From Lachnospiraceae bacterium (GTDB lineage: Bacteria; Bacillota; Clostridia; Lachnospirales; Lachnospiraceae): DNA of 64,000 nt. Positions 63,855-64,000 of the stretch are shown piece by piece. The position numbers were made by a program, and so were the translations under genes. The DNA lies in contig JAAVZL010000053.1 in assembly GCA_022791635.1 (NCBI GenBank), positions 48,301-112,300 on the forward strand, in the 5' to 3' direction. How positions within the stretch are numbered: the first letter of the stretch is position 1; every line of letters starts with the position of its first letter. Under the pieces are notes generated by a model that saw nothing but the letters and a program-made list of their open reading frames with translations, ran no database searches and was not told the origin of the DNA.

Positions 63855-63933
63855 AAATTAAGCCCTGAAAGGTTATAAAGGCTCCGGGCAAGAACCGCCA
63901 CCCCTGCGCCGGTAGTCTTTGCGGGCTTAATTT
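63855..63933 (+). other. Structured RNA-like segment after argG
   Basis: Perfect 11-bp outer stem AAATTAAGCCC/GGGCTTAATTT. Inside, GCAAGA with TCTTTGC and ACCG with CCGGT can pair around CCACCCCTGCG. A terminator role is possible but the U-run after the stem is short (TTAATTTC). I do not match it to a known riboswitch. Confidence 0.45.
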
Positions 63934-63949
63934 CAAAGTCAGGAGAGTC

Positions 63950-64000
63950 CGCCGGAAAACAGGACGGCAGGCTTTTCCGATATCCGGTGTCCGGCTGTTC
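63950..64000. repeat. Family-2 palindromic element, copy d, cut by window end
   Basis: The left arm only: CGGAAAACAGGACGGCAGGC then TTTTCCGATATCCGGTGTC and CGGCTGTTC, matching the other copies at TTTTCC-ATATCC-GTGTCCGG. The right arm would lie beyond the window. Confidence 0.75.

Noticed and set aside
63855..63933. Known riboswitch after argG
   Set aside because: It is downstream of the gene, no following gene is visible, and I could not match its loops to a known class.

Overview
The window looks like a chromosomal segment of a gut-type Firmicute, most probably family Lachnospiraceae. The basis is protein style, AGGAGG-type ribosome binding sites, TTGACA/TATAAT promoters, a mannose-family PTS, a peptide-type ABC transporter joined to glycosidases, and an argC-argJ / argB-argD arginine pathway. 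Almost all genes lie on the minus strand; only the pepV-like peptidase, an HxlR regulator and argG lie on the plus strand. No rRNA, tRNA, CRISPR array or phage was recognised.

Layout by coordinate. 1-3.4 kb: a truncated solute-binding protein, argD and argB, with a strong private promoter. 3.4-4.4 kb: an Rpn-type nuclease. 4.9-26.4 kb: one long surface-polysaccharide operon read leftwards. Its order is two NusG/LoaP-like antiterminators, DegT aminotransferase, priming sugar transferase, four glycosyltransferase-type genes interrupted by a ParB/SerK-nucleotidyltransferase fusion and a Wzy, pyruvyltransferase, Wzx, F420-hydrogenase-beta-like protein, UDP-GlcNAc 2-epimerase and O-acetyltransferase. 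It ends in a Dlt-like module (SGNH protein, MBOAT, GNAT, adenylation enzyme, carrier protein) plus a formyltransferase. 26.4-26.7 kb: two inverted 28-bp repeats flank an AT-rich segment whose only near-consensus promoter points away from the operon, as in an invertible capsule promoter captured in the OFF orientation.

27-37.7 kb: a FadR-type regulator, an OppABCDF-type importer, a GH29 fucosidase and a GH106-like glycosidase form a glycan uptake and degradation unit. 37.9-39.6 kb: pepV-like peptidase and HxlR regulator. 39.7-46.3 kb: a mannose-family PTS operon with two EIIB, two EIIA, EIIC, a deleted EIID, two dehydrogenases and a class II aldolase. 46.5-47.1 kb: RelE/Phd toxin-antitoxin. 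48.2-52.0 kb: argC, GNAT, L-asparaginase, argJ. The arginine set is therefore split by about 45 kb.

52-64 kb: a DUF4143 ATPase, a decayed secreted CHAP/ricin-lectin gene, a frameshifted AAA-ATPase/nuclease, rarA, an HPr-like protein that lacks both phosphorylation sites, a Cof-type phosphatase, a truncated sensor kinase next to an anchored sugar-binding protein, and argG with an ArgR-like box. Two families of palindromic elements recur: family 1 at 4.7 and 52.1 kb, and family 2 at 26.7, 34.9, 55.3 and 63.95 kb. The arms of family 2 change together so that the stem is kept.
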